Origin: Chara braunii
Lineage: Eukaryota > Streptophyta > Charophyceae > Charales > Characeae
Assembly (NCBI GenBank): GCA_003427395.1
Contig: BFEA01000049.1
Span: forward strand, 3,888,866-3,914,183
Length of the DNA stretch: 25,318 bases
Direction: 5' to 3'
In this document: one piece after another, positions 8,851 through 18,170 of the stretch
Position numbering within the stretch: the stretch's first letter is position 1
Layout of the letters: every line of letters starts with the position of its first letter
The notes under the pieces: generated by a model
Told to the model about the DNA's origin: nothing
Databases searched by the model: none
What the model saw: the letters and a program-made list of their open reading frames with translations, nothing else
Translations under genes and position numbers: made by a program

Positions 8851-9851
8851 TGCGAGGATTCGGGTCCCCGGCAGGCCTAAGGGGCCCCTGTTGCATCTGC
8901 GCCCGCCCTAAGTGAAGGCGGGCCTAACTAATCACGAGAGGCCCTCAGCTGTCAATTTCATATTTGGGGTCCAGACAGTTGTGACACGCCAGTTGGTTGA
9001 AGGGAAATACAGGCCGAGCAACAAAGACATTCCACGGCCTTCTGGGCCTTTCCAAGAATGCAGGCCCTGGGCGAGAATCTCAGCCTCATACACTGACAGT
9101 TGGGAGGCCCAACCAAAAGAGGCCCAGTCGCTGCAACACAAGCGCAGCATCCTGGGGCCTACCGGAAGCTTCTGGGCCCAGGCCCAGTCCAGCCAGGCTG
9201 CGAAGGCAGGCAGGCTCTTTCCATATAGGAAAGAGCTCGCCACTGGCAGCCTCATTCAGGCACTCGCATGCTAGCGGCAGCGCTGCTGGAGCGGACACTT
9301 GTGGGTTGCTGCTGGCGCTGAGAGGGGAGGTGCTAGCGCATGCGGTCGTGCAGGGAGCAGGGCGCTGCTGAGGGCAGCGCCATAGCCCAGCCTCCATAGC
9401 TGGTTGGGCTTGGACTACAGTGAGGCGCAGGGGTTGTCTTCGGGTGTACAAAGGGAAGACGTGGGAGTAAGACAGGGGAGAGAGAGAGAAGGATGATGAT
9501 GATGGTGATGTGAGGGCACATACCTGGTATTGGCGATGGTCTGCATGGGCGACATCTTCAAGTACTTCGTACGCTGCTGACGTCAACAGTTGCATTGTCA
9601 ATTAGTAGGCAGAGAGTAGCTGTGTAGGAAGTAGGCTGGGCGCCGAGCGCCAAGTAGTGAGATAGGGCCTGGACACTCATGTTAGTGGTGGCGAGAGCAA
9701 GCTCTCATTGACATTGGTTTTCAGTGTTACGAATCTTCATTGGTGTTATATTGGTGCATTTCTGCTTTCTGGACACAGTGATACAATCTGGCCTGCAATG
9801 TGATTGAGCAATCTGGTTACTGTCATCTCACTACTGCTCATTTTCCTTGCA
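8851..9851 (+). repeat. 3' LTR of gypsy element 1 (1001 bp)
   Basis: It starts TGCGAGGATTCGG like the 5' LTR and ends CCTTGCA. Hand alignment over the shared 926 bp gives about 43 differences, near 4.6%. It carries an additional 75-bp block at 9215-9289. Confidence 0.95.
9215..9289 (+). other. 75-bp segment present only in the 3' LTR
   Basis: The block opens with an inverted repeat CTCTTTCC-atata-GGAAAGAG and ends near gcagcgctgctgg. The 5' LTR runs straight from gcaggagcggac across this position. It is either a deletion from the 5' LTR or a gain in the 3' LTR; no flanking duplication beyond a few bases is evident. Confidence 0.8.
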
Positions 9852-9855
9852 CTCC
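9852..9855. repeat. Target-site duplication, right copy (CTCC)
   Basis: CTCC directly follows the 3' LTR and matches 1191-1194. Removing one copy and the element brings the two LINE halves together in a frame that reads the LINE motif 'KKGDP'. Confidence 0.75.
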
Positions 9856-11136
9856 TTTTTTTGAAAAGCAATGTGGCTGCCCCCGTGCTAATGTAGGTAC
9901 CCAGTCCTTCCTGCCTCTCACTGTCATTCAGGAATTGAAGGTATCTGACTCAAAATTGGCCAGAAGCTGTGCCAGAACTCTTTGACAGGCCATCTCTCCC
10001 CATGGTCTTGTTAGGTTGGAGGGAAGCCAGCACCTGTTGCACCTCCTCTTGTGTTATCAGCCTATCTAACAGTTCAGTGTGCTGCCGTGAGATTGTCCTG
10101 TCCAGGTAGGACACAGACTTTTCTCTCTTTTCCTTGAGACCTCCCGTGGTGGGAAGAGTCATCTTTTGAAGAATAAAGATCCTTGAAGAAGTCTGCAGCT
10201 ATTTTCAGCAGGTCTGGTGGTTGGGTTGCTATCTCGCTCGAGACCGCGGTTGGCCGATTATTGCGCTTCGTGCATTTGTTTTGATTTTCTGGACGAAGTA
10301 TATTGACATTCTCTCTCCCTCTTCTAGTTCCTTGACCCGAGCTCTCAGCCAAATCCCATTGTTCTTCCATTCCTGCCAGTCGGCCATCTCCTGCATGACC
10401 TTGAAGAGTACGTCCTAGTAGGCTTTGTCTCCCGTTCTCGCAATAAGGTTCCTTTCCGCTATACTGAGTGCCACGTTGGGCTCCCTTTCTCTCGCCTTTC
10501 GCATGTCTGCTATGATTCTTCAGGCTTTAGATGCTGCGCTTGACAATTCTTCCACGAGGCTCTGGAAGGAGATGGTGTGCGAACCGTGCCTCGTGCATAC
10601 TTCCAGGAGTGCATCTTTCATTTCCTTGGTCTGTAGGAGGGAGTTGTTCACCTTGAAGAAGCTCTTGCCCTTTGCTGTGAGGCGATTAGAGCGAGGTTCA
10701 GGTAAACCTGTGGCCCATCCCTGGAAAAGTAGGGGAGGCGACCCATGCCTGTGGACTGAGTTGCGCCCAGCAGGCCGGGTGATGTAAGGAATTGTCGATC
10801 CTGGGCGCCAATATATGCGGACTTCTATTCCGCTTGACGTACGTGAATTTCTTGCCAGCAGGATCCAGGGTTCTGAAGGGATTAACAAGTGATCGCTCTG
10901 ACATCAAGTTGTGGAAGGGAATCGTTTCTTCCCGGACTGCTCCTTCGAGTCCTGGTGCCCATCCTGCGATCCTATCCAGGCCTGGGTCTAGGACTCTGTT
11001 CCAATCCCCCGCGATGACCAAGTGGCTTGGCATGGCACAGGCAGTTAACAAGCTATGGATCAGGTCCGTGCGTTGCTGCAGTGAACCTGGACAGCACAGG
11101 GTGATCAGTCTGCAGTGTTCCTCTTTAAACCACTAG
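9852..11136 (-). pseudogene. LINE endonuclease (partial) and RT N-terminus (segment 1 of a split LINE)
   Basis: Read from 11136 downwards, an APE-type endonuclease begins in mid-domain: 'CRLITLCCPGSLQQRTDLI', then 'HLVIAGDWNRVLDPGLDRI' (the conserved GDxN site) and 'LVNPFRTLDPAGKKFTYV'. A linker region follows ('ISFQSLVEELSSAASKA'), then the RT N-terminal part 'TELLDRLITQEEVQQVLASL' and 'PNKTMGRDGLSK'. The last bases before the gypsy LTR read 'SKKGDP'. Stops and several frame changes make it dead. The first part of the endonuclease is missing and similarity ends near 11136, consistent with ordinary LINE 5' truncation. Segments 1194-650 and 569-1 continue the same ORF2. Confidence 0.85.
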
Positions 11137-12483
11137 TCCCCCCGCCAGCCAAAAATGAGCTTTCCGGTGAGTACGGGGCACATTTGGGGGGTGGCGCCAA
11201 CCAACAGGCAACCAGCGTGTCCAATCGCACGATTTTCAAGCACTAACTTTGGCAATTTTTTGCGCCCCGAATGATGCACAGAAAAATCTGAAAATTTGGG
11301 ATCCTGTAGATTAGGTCGAGACTCGAGATCTTTCCAAGAAAAATATCAAAAATTGAAAAAAAAAAAAGTTTAAATAGTAAAATAATTGACCCGCCGAATC
11401 GGCGCATTTTCCATTTTTGCCACTCCACCACCTATGGGCCAACGGAAAAGTGCCCTAACTTCAGTGATTTTTGCGCGCAGACCAAAGCAAAAGAATTCTG
11501 AATATTGGTGTCCTAATCATGGCTGGGCCAGCAACCGGCCGGATCACCTGGCCCGGGCCAACCGGGGCCGGACCGGTCCAGGGGGGGTGAGCCGGCAAAA
11601 CCGGATGCCCCTGCAAGGAACCCGACTGTTCATCACTTGCTGGAGTGCATCAGATCACATGCATATTCACATATTTCACAGATTGCTATGTCTCACACAA
11701 AGCCCAATAGAAAATGAATGAGAACCAGGAAGCTCAACTCAATTATCATAACCAGATTAAGAGAGGAATTTCGTGAGTTCAAAATGTATAGCNCTGAACA
11801 GAGTTACAAGTCTTCNTCGGTCAACATGAGTTCCAAGNCTGGCGCTCATCAGCGCCANCTGCCAAACGTCAACAACAGNGCTNAACAGGTAAGTGTCACC
11901 ATAGCTCACACCTCCCCCTCTCTCGTCTGCCTTCTTCTCTCTCTCCCTCTATGTCTATTGTCCTGGTCTACTCCCAATCATCGTGCATGCACACTCCCTA
12001 TCACACCAGGATCTACTTTGAATACTACTCACTGAACTCTTCTACTAACGATCCCTACTAATGTACTAACTAGCGCTGGCGCACATATGGCTGCCTTCCC
12101 TCTAGCCAGCACTCTCTTCACTCTCACATAGCGCTGCTCTTCAGCCTAGTGCAGCCCACACACATCTAGCGCACAAGTGCCACGGCACTTCCACACTCTT
12201 GCAATCAGACTAGACTTATTCACACTTCTCATGCACGTGAACAGCAAAACAACAAACTGGCGCCATACACCCACACAGAACTCAGAGATCTGGCTCCCAA
12301 GTAACAGTTCGCTTCCACAGGCTATGGCGACTGTGCGCCTCAAACAACTCACTGTTCACACTCTGGATCACCCTGGATATCCCACACGCGACACTCAGCA
12401 CACACACNCAGTACACACACACTTCCCCTAAGCTACAGCTATGGCGGCTATGGCCGCCNCTACCCTACTGCTATGGCTACGGT
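11137..12483. other. Unclassified sequence between the LINE and gypsy element 2; may include part of its 3' LTR
   Basis: No gene recognised. Near 11340-11395 it is AT-rich with an A run; at 11515-11610 it is very GC-rich with repeated ccgg words. A perfect hairpin tggcgct-catc-agcgcca lies at 11840-11857, and a consensus 5' splice-site motif cag|gtaagt at 11886-11894. From about 11900 to 12430 it is pyrimidine- and CA-rich. Several N bases lie here. The left border of the LTR of element 2 may fall in this stretch but cannot be set without a second LTR copy. Confidence 0.5.
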
Positions 12484-12763
12484 ATGTCACTCTCGCCCAC
12501 TTCGTCTTCGGGCCTCNNNCAGACCTCCTCNCACAAGNTGCTGAGGCAGCGCTTCCGCATGGCTTCCGCAGGAATGAATGAATGGCTGGGCGCAGCCTCT
12601 TNATTTATACTTCTGTGCTGCGTTGGCCTGCCCTGTACCCCTGGCCCATCGTGCACACAGTCCCAGATGGTACGTGCTGGACTGGACCGGACTGGGTGGA
12701 CTGGGACTGCTAACTGTACTAGGTGGACTACCACCACTTGACCACTTGCCTCTGTGTAGCGCA
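12484..12763 (-). repeat. Probable start of the 3' LTR of gypsy element 2
   Basis: Just after the recognisable end of pol, the minus strand reads taggagtgagcc (weakly purine-rich) and then TGCGCTACACAGAGG, beginning like the element 1 LTR (TGCG). The pol frame simply runs on into it without similarity to other proteins. A TATA box lies about 155 bp inside. No second LTR copy is visible in the window, so the call rests on position and these signals only; the distal border is unknown. Confidence 0.4.
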
Positions 12764-15700
12764 GGCTCACTCCTAAAGGCCACTTCTACTATATCGGGAG
12801 CTGTCTCTAGAAGTTCTGATCTCGTAAACCAGCGGTCGTCTTCCGGTTCTTGATAACTGAAATGAACCTTACACTGTTTCTGTGGACGACCTCTACCTCC
12901 AGTTCTGAATACATCTTCAGCCACTATGCCATCGATGTCATATCTTCCATCCATATCCGGTGGGATCATCGATCTACGGGATGGAAACTGATCACTTGTT
13001 TGACAAGGTAACAACTTCGATGCATGGAAAACTGGGTAAGTGTGGAGGTGTGCTGGGAGTTCTATGGTATAGGACGGTCCATCTTCGCCACCCTTGACTT
13101 CTAAGACTGGCCACGGTCCTCTATAGCTGGGCAGTAACTTCTGCGAGATGTTTTCCTCAGGTGCAAACTCTTTAGAACTGACCCAGACTAAGTCGCCTAC
13201 CTGGAACTGTGAGGGGCGGTGATGCTTATTGGCTTGCTCTATCATCCTGTGCTGGGCCTTCCTCAGGTTCTCTACAACAGTAGCTAGTTCTTTCTCGTAA
13301 TGTACAGCAAACTCCCTGGTTCCGGGTGGTAATCTGTGAATCTGATCCCGGTTGAGTCCCTCAAACGGCCTACGCGGTCTAAAGGACTTGTGCAGTTCAT
13401 TGGGAGTGCGGCAGGTGGACAAATGCACGTTGTTACTATACGCACTAGCTCCTTTAGGCAACGTCTCATCCCAGTTAATCTGATCTGGCCTAATGTACAT
13501 GCGCAAAACTTGTTGTAGGATNTTGTTCATCTGCTCTGTCTGACCGTTAGTCTCAAGATGGCGGCCAGACGACATCAACAACTTAGATCCGTACACTCCC
13601 ATGAGTTCTTGCCAGTTCTGGGTGGTGAAGCGACTATCTCTATCGCAAACTATTGACAGTGGGGTTTCATTCTCACTAACCCAACAGTCAAAAAATCTTT
13701 GTATTACTAAGTCAGTACGCGCCTCTAAAGGCAAAGGAACAAAAACTGCGTACTTGCTAAAACGGTCCACTATGACCATGACTTGGCTCTTACCATGCCT
13801 ACTCTTGACTTGGGTGTCCATGAAGTCGATGGACACTGAGTCTCCCGGCCGATCCGGAATGGGCAAGGGTATGAGAAGACCTAGCGGGGCGCGTGTAGAA
13901 CTCTTGTTACGCTGGCAGACTTTGCAACTGCGAACATACTCTACGCAGTCATTCTTCACTCCAGGCCAGGTATATGCGCGCATCAGATTGGCTAAAGTCT
14001 TTTGACAACCAAAATGACCCTCTGTGTCGTGGCATTCTCCCAAGATCAGACTATGGACCTCTTCACTACTGGGAATGCACAGGCGGTCAAATACATTAGT
14101 CTTCTCAAAAAGCAACCCTTCAGTAGTGCGGTAGTTTGGCTCGGTCTCTGGGGCCTCCTTGACCTTCTTAAGGAGGTCACTGTAGATAGGGTCCTGTGCA
14201 TAGGCTTCTCTAATCTTCTGCTGCAGGTCCTTCCCTATGTCTAAGTAATGCANTATTGCCCNAAAGTAATCAGCTCTCCTACTCANAGCATCCGCAACTA
14301 CGTTATACTTNCCCTTGACTGGCTTGAGCTCAAAGTCGTACNGATCTATCTCTGCGGCCCACCTAGTAAGCTTAGGTGTCATCTTGGCCTTCGTCTTTAA
14401 CCATCTTAATGTCTCATGATCGGAATAGACTTTGAAGTGTCTCCCAACCAAGTAGTGCTTCCAATGTTCTAAGGCTTGCCTGAGAGCGTAGAGTTCCCTC
14501 TCATAGGTAGATGTCGCGACCTTCTCTGAAGGCATTTTGGCGGACATGAACTCTATGGGTCTGTAACCTTTGCCATCGTCTTGCTGCAACACCGCGCTTA
14601 TGCCGTACTGACTAGCATCCGTAGTGACGACAAAAGGCAAGGACGAATCGGATACCTTAAGGACCGGGTACTCTATCAATGCCTGCTTCAATTTCTTCAT
14701 GGCAGACGTACAGTCCTTGTCCCACTTCCAGATGGTCTCCTTCCTCAACAATCTGCGAAGGGGCGCAGCGATGGTGGAGAAGTTCCTCACGAACTTCCTA
14801 TAATAGTTAGCTAAGCCCAGGAACGAGCGCAACTCTATCAGCGTGCGCGGCGTGGGCCAATCTCTAATCGTTGCGATTTTAGAATCTTCTGGTTTAACGC
14901 CGTCTCCGTCTAAGACGTGGCCTAGGTACAAAACTTGGGTCTTTGCCCAATCGCACTTCTTTGCATTGATCTTGAAGTTAGCTTCCCTCAGCTTCTCCAA
15001 GACCTGCCTGAGATGACCCTGATGTTCTTGGAGGGTCTTGCTAAACACTAAGATATCATCTAAGTAGACAACAACAAATCTATCTAACCAAAGCCTAAAC
15101 AAATCGTTCTTACAGCGCTGGAACGTAGCTAGCGCATTGGTTAGTCCAAAGGGCATCACTATGAACTCATAGTGCCCATATCTAGTCCGGAAGGCGGTCT
15201 TATACTGATCATCAGGATGCACTTCTATCTGATGATATCCGGACTTCAAATCTATCTTGGAGAAATACTTCGCCCCCTGCACTCGATCTAAGAGATCGTC
15301 TATCCTAGGTAGTGGCTCAGCATTCTTCACTGTAATAGCATTCAGACCCCTATAGTCTATACACATTCTTAGCTCTCCCTCTTTCTTAGGAACAAAGAGA
15401 ACAGGCGCTCCAAAAGGAGACGAACTGGGCCTAATCCAACCCTTCTCGAGGAGCTCGTCGAATTGCTTGCGAAGCTCCTCTAACTCCCGTGGGGACATCC
15501 TATACACAGCACCCTTAGGAGTTCTACTGCCAGGCTCTATCTGGATACGGTGTTGGATGGGCCGCGGCACCGTGCCGGTCGGCGGCTCAGTTAAATCCTT
15601 AAACTCTTCCAGCAGCTTGGCAATCGCAGGGTCCACCGACTTTTCTTCCGTAGGCTCAGTCACTGGCCTAACATAGGCAACAAAGACCTGTTCCTCCAAT

Positions 15701-16323
15701 TTCTCTTTCTTTACTGCAGGCGCACTAAGGCAGCAATGTGCCAATGGATTCTCCACTCCTGACACGTGGAACAGGCGGGCAGTCTTAGCCTCGCTTGAAG
15801 GACTAGGGAGCCTACACTCGTCCTCCTTCAAATGGAGCGTGGCCCTGGCTGCCTCTCCCCAATCCATCCCCAGAACAATATCAAATCGGAGGTTGTCTTC
15901 TACGAGGAGAGTTAGGGAGTGGAGGACCTCCTCCACTTTCCCATCCTGGTCTAGGCGAAAGTATGCTTGGACTCCCTCTACGTAATCCTCTACTCGCATC
16001 GTGCGATTATCCGCAAGGATACTGACTATAGGGTCTGATAGCTTTTGGACTTTAAGTCCCAGCTTCAACTTCTGCAGCGCTTTCTTGCTAATATAGCTGC
16101 GGGTGGCCCCTGAATCTACTAGGGCCCCTACTCTGCCTCTAAAAATCTCTGTATCTACTAATATAAGTTGCCCTTTATTCTCCTTTTTCATCTTGGCCCA
16201 GGCGGGCCTCCTCTCCTTCAACTCTTCGGCCACGCCTGTGAGGGAGGTGTCTAGGGAGACCCTAACACAAGCAGTCTCTGGGCAGCTATCTAGACACCGG
16301 CCTGCAACCTCTGCCATAGGCAC
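12487..16323 (-). CDS. pol: pol polyprotein of gypsy element 2 (protease, RT, RNase H, integrase, chromodomain-like tail)
   Basis: A single open frame of 1278 codons; the true protein probably ends near residue 1190, the rest being LTR read-through. Domains by residue: protease with 'ALVDSGATRSYIS' (67-79) and 'FDIVLGMDW'; RT 250-510 with 'LRMCIDYRGLNAIT', 'KSGYHQI', 'VMPFGLTNA' and catalytic 'YLDD' (420-423); RNase H 560-690 with 'TTDASQYG', 'ERELYAL', 'SDHETLRW' and 'VADAxSRRADY'; integrase zinc region 757-803 with complete H-H-C-C ('HSLILGECHDTEGHFG', 'SCKVCQRNK'); core with 'SIDFMD', 'CDRDSRF' and 'ETNGQTE', giving a full DDE set; GPY/F about 1067-1102; chromodomain-like 'CKVHFSYQEPEDDRWF'. 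N bases leave a few residues unread (around 661-691 and 934). No stop or frameshift breaks it, unlike element 1. It replicates the element through an RNA intermediate. The start at 16323 is the first Met after the gag stop; in vivo it may be made by gag-pol read-through, since gag's frame is the same. Confidence 0.92.
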   Translation of the reverse strand: MPMAEVAGRCLDSCPETACVRVSLDTSLTGVAEELKERRPAWAKMKKENKGQLILVDTEIFRGRVGALVDSGATRSYISKKALQKLKLGLKVQKLSDPIVSILADNRTMRVEDYVEGVQAYFRLDQDGKVEEVLHSLTLLVEDNLRFDIVLGMDWGEAARATLHLKEDECRLPSPSSEAKTARLFHVSGVENPLAHCCLSAPAVKKEKLEEQVFVAYVRPVTEPTEEKSVDPAIAKLLEEFKDLTEPPTGTVPRPIQHRIQIEPGSRTPKGAVYRMSPRELEELRKQFDELLEKGWIRPSSSPFGAPVLFVPKKEGELRMCIDYRGLNAITVKNAEPLPRIDDLLDRVQGAKYFSKIDLKSGYHQIEVHPDDQYKTAFRTRYGHYEFIVMPFGLTNALATFQRCKNDLFRLWLDRFVVVYLDDILVFSKTLQEHQGHLRQVLEKLREANFKINAKKCDWAKTQVLYLGHVLDGDGVKPEDSKIATIRDWPTPRTLIELRSFLGLANYYRKFVRNFSTIAAPLRRLLRKETIWKWDKDCTSAMKKLKQALIEYPVLKVSDSSLPFVVTTDASQYGISAVLQQDDGKGYRPIEFMSAKMPSEKVATSTYERELYALRQALEHWKHYLVGRHFKVYSDHETLRWLKTKAKMTPKLTRWAAEIDXYDFELKPVKXKYNVVADAXSRRADYFXAIXHYLDIGKDLQQKIREAYAQDPIYSDLLKKVKEAPETEPNYRTTEGLLFEKTNVFDRLCIPSSEEVHSLILGECHDTEGHFGCQKTLANLMRAYTWPGVKNDCVEYVRSCKVCQRNKSSTRAPLGLLIPLPIPDRPGDSVSIDFMDTQVKSRHGKSQVMVIVDRFSKYAVFVPLPLEARTDLVIQRFFDCWVSENETPLSIVCDRDSRFTTQNWQELMGVYGSKLLMSSGRHLETNGQTEQMNXILQQVLRMYIRPDQINWDETLPKGASAYSNNVHLSTCRTPNELHKSFRPRRPFEGLNRDQIHRLPPGTREFAVHYEKELATVVENLRKAQHRMIEQANKHHRPSQFQVGDLVWVSSKEFAPEENISQKLLPSYRGPWPVLEVKGGEDGPSYTIELPAHLHTYPVFHASKLLPCQTSDQFPSRRSMIPPDMDGRYDIDGIVAEDVFRTGGRGRPQKQCKVHFSYQEPEDDRWFTRSELLETAPDIVEVAFRSEPALHRGKWSSGGSPPSTVSSPSPPSPVQSSTYHLGLCARWARGTGQANAAQKYKXRGCAQPFIHSCGSHAEALPQXLVXGGLXEARRRSGRE
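12601..12609 (-). promoter_or_regulatory. TATA box in the putative LTR of element 2
   Basis: The minus strand reads TATAAATNA, preceded by GC-balanced DNA and followed by sequence with a gaatgaatgaatgg run on the plus strand. Its place in a putative U3 region downstream of pol suits a retrotransposon RNA polymerase II promoter. Confidence 0.45.
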
Positions 16324-16371
16324 ATGTGGTGGAGAGTCTCCTGTCGGCTAACGCTATGTTCCCCACATGGC

Positions 16372-16740
16372 CTAATGGTAGGGGCAGTTGCTACCCCTAC
16401 CGGCGGCTGCCTTTTGACCCTTGAGCAGTCGTTCGGGTCTCTCTTTACTTAGGACAGTATTTGATGATATGCCCGGGTCACCGCAGAAAATGCACTGGCC
16501 CCGGTCCAATCGTTGTTGCCATAAAGTCTGGTCCAGACCCAAAGTTTCCCAAGGCCTACCCTGCGGTAGCCCCGGGTGCCATCCTCCTACCCTATAGGGA
16601 GACCTATTCCTAGGACGGTTTTGCGGGGGACCTTGACCCCTTCCTCCCGCTTGGCGTTTTCCTCCTCTGCCGCCAACCCCCTGGTCGCCCTGGAACCGGC
16701 TCCCTGAGGCCCGGTGTCGAGCGCATCGGTCCAGCACCAC
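16372..16740 (-). pseudogene. gag: gag nucleocapsid end of gypsy element 2
   Basis: The 122-codon frame has an R/G/Q-rich basic stretch ('GRGGKRQAGGRGQGPPQ'), then 'WHPGLPQGRPWETLGLDQTL' and 'DRGQCIFCGDPG'. A CCHC zinc knuckle is visible as 'CIFCGDPG' in one frame followed by 'HIIKYC' in the next, near 16455-16495. A one-base loss inside the ccgggcat stretch splits it, so the nucleocapsid is frameshifted at that site. It sits 49 bp upstream of pol on the same strand, in the same frame as pol. The capsid part does not continue upstream here; a capsid on the same strand appears at 22353-24112. Confidence 0.75.
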
Positions 16741-17400
16741 ACGTAGCAGCGTGGGACCCTCTCGGCCGCGTCACGCAGGAGTTGGACCAACCTCGTCACG
16801 AACACACAAATGGAGCTTCCTTAGGCCGCTCCGGCCGAGTGCGCCAGCCATACCTCTCGCGAACCCCTACGACAGGATAGGGCCTACGCGAGGCACAACT
16901 TACCTCCACCTTACGGGAGTTGTCACCTCCCTTCGGTGGGCGTATCCCCGCCGAGCTACCAGTCCACAGTACGAAAGCTACTCGGTTGCAATCGCAGAGG
17001 TGGACCAGCCGAGGGCGTTTCTCGTTCGCCGTAGCATAGGGGGTATGCGCGGTAATACGCCTATCGGGCCCGCACGCGAACCGACATCTTGGGGGGCTGA
17101 AGTCCCAAGCGTGGTCCGACGTCGGTCGACTAGGACGCATCCCACACACCACGCGCACACCACTTTACGAACACAAAAATAAAATGCACACACACGCACA
17201 TACAACACAACACAACACAAACAACGCGACAACGCTCCTAGCCCCTCGGTAACCAACCCATAACTTTTCGATGCGAAAGTCAAATGGACGTTGCGCGCGA
17301 GGCTTAGTATAAAACCGCGCGGACGCAGGGCCTACTCATGTCGACTAGCAACGCAAACGTACGCAAGCAGTCGCAATGATGGCGTACCATGTAGTACCCA
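16741..17400. other. CpG-rich segment without recognised gene
   Basis: This stretch is rich in CpG and in words such as cgcg, gtcg and ccga, unlike the pyrimidine-rich DNA further right. Open frames of 143 codons (16751-17182, plus) and 120 codons (17158-16796, minus) overlap each other and show no family features; long frames on both strands are expected from the composition. A CA-rich run lies at 17145-17225. Confidence 0.5.
17308..17314 (+). promoter_or_regulatory. TATA-like box in CpG-rich DNA
   Basis: TATAAAA stands in an otherwise GC- and CpG-rich context, with gcgcgcgag on its left and ccgcgcgg on its right. About 60 bp downstream a plus-strand frame of 33 codons starts at ATG 17373. 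It could be a core promoter, but no convincing transcript follows. Confidence 0.3.
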
Positions 17401-17660
17401 TACTCACGCGGCCCTCGTTAATCTCGAGGGTCGCGTTCGACACTCAAGTGTCGGCTGACACGCGCCTTGGGGGTTAATCTCTCGACGTCGGACAACCGCC
17501 ATGTGCAGTTGAAGACCACACACCCTCTTCTGCACTCTGTGCAGAGCGGGTGGTACACAGGTCCATACCTGTGGTGGCAGTCGTTTCTTGCGTCCCTGGA
17601 GACGAGTCTCACTCCGGGCCTGGGGGGAAGTCAAGGGGTTTGACTTTGACGGCTGCCACG
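17401..17660. repeat. Cluster of perfect short hairpins
   Basis: Five perfect inverted repeats lie within 235 bp: ccctcg/cgaggg (17412-17430), cgacact-ca-agtgtcg (17438-17453), ctgcac-tct-gtgcag (17530-17544), cacaggt-ccat-acctgtg (17556-17573) and aagtcaa-ggggt-ttgactt (17628-17646). On the minus strand, 17612-17418 also encodes a Cys/His-rich 64-residue frame ('CHHRYGPVYHPLCTECRRGC') that I do not recognise. The sequence may be structured RNA, decayed mobile DNA or chance. Confidence 0.55.
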
Positions 17661-18170
17661 GACTATAACGTCCAACCATAAAAATTAACAAGCAAAATCA
17701 ATCAGTAATTAAATGAGCATCCCAATACTCNTATCTCAAATCAAGATATCGAGATGAACACACAAAAAGACGGGGGAACGTAAACCCATCAGGTTTGCAG
17801 ATCGTGCGACACATGGTTGTCATTCTCACTGCCTCCAAAGTATGGCTCATGTACCAAGCTCCAAAATACTAGCCTGCATAAAACACAGGCACACACAATA
17901 CCCACATTGCCATACACCAATGTGGTCAACTTTACTGTTCCCTGTAACTCACACCACGCCTCACACACTCAAGCCCCAGTCATAGTCCAGTTTCCCATAA
18001 ATCTCATAAGTCCTTTATAATGGTCATTAAAAGAAGTTCGATTAACACCCTCAAAGAAACATATCAAATCACGGGGCTAAGGCAGTCAAGTTGAGGTACG
18101 GGTGTAGGCAAAGTTGTGTCAATGTCTAGTCCTCTGACCCTGAATCCTCCCTCAGAATAAAAACAATCAA
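17661..18170. other. AT-richer spacer without recognised gene
   Basis: No coding signal. An 8-bp perfect hairpin ccacattg/caatgtgg with an 8-nt loop occupies 17902-17925. The segment leads into the hairpin array at 18171. Confidence 0.45.

Larger units (their letters stand above)
1195..9851 (+). mobile_element. Complete but inactive Ty3/gypsy chromovirus (element 1)
   Basis: An 8657-bp LTR retrotransposon in order: 5' LTR, PBS, leader, gag, protease, RT, RNase H, integrase, chromodomain-like C-terminus, polypurine tract, 3' LTR. The RT-before-integrase order and the GPY/F plus chromodomain-like tail place it in Ty3/gypsy (Metaviridae), chromovirus type. A short direct duplication flanks it. 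The LINE reading frame resumes on the other side: minus-strand sequence after 9852 ends in 'SKKGDPTD' only when one CTCC copy is removed. By hand alignment the two LTRs differ at roughly 4-5% of positions plus one 75-bp indel, so it is not a recent insertion. Every protein region is damaged. Confidence 0.95.

Noticed and set aside
11192-11205. Primer-binding-site-like TGGCGCCAACC
   Set aside because: No LTR end, gag or pol on the plus strand follows; probably chance in GC-rich sequence.
16751-17182. 143-codon plus-strand gene
   Set aside because: A 120-codon frame overlaps it on the other strand; both are likely products of CpG-rich, stop-poor composition.
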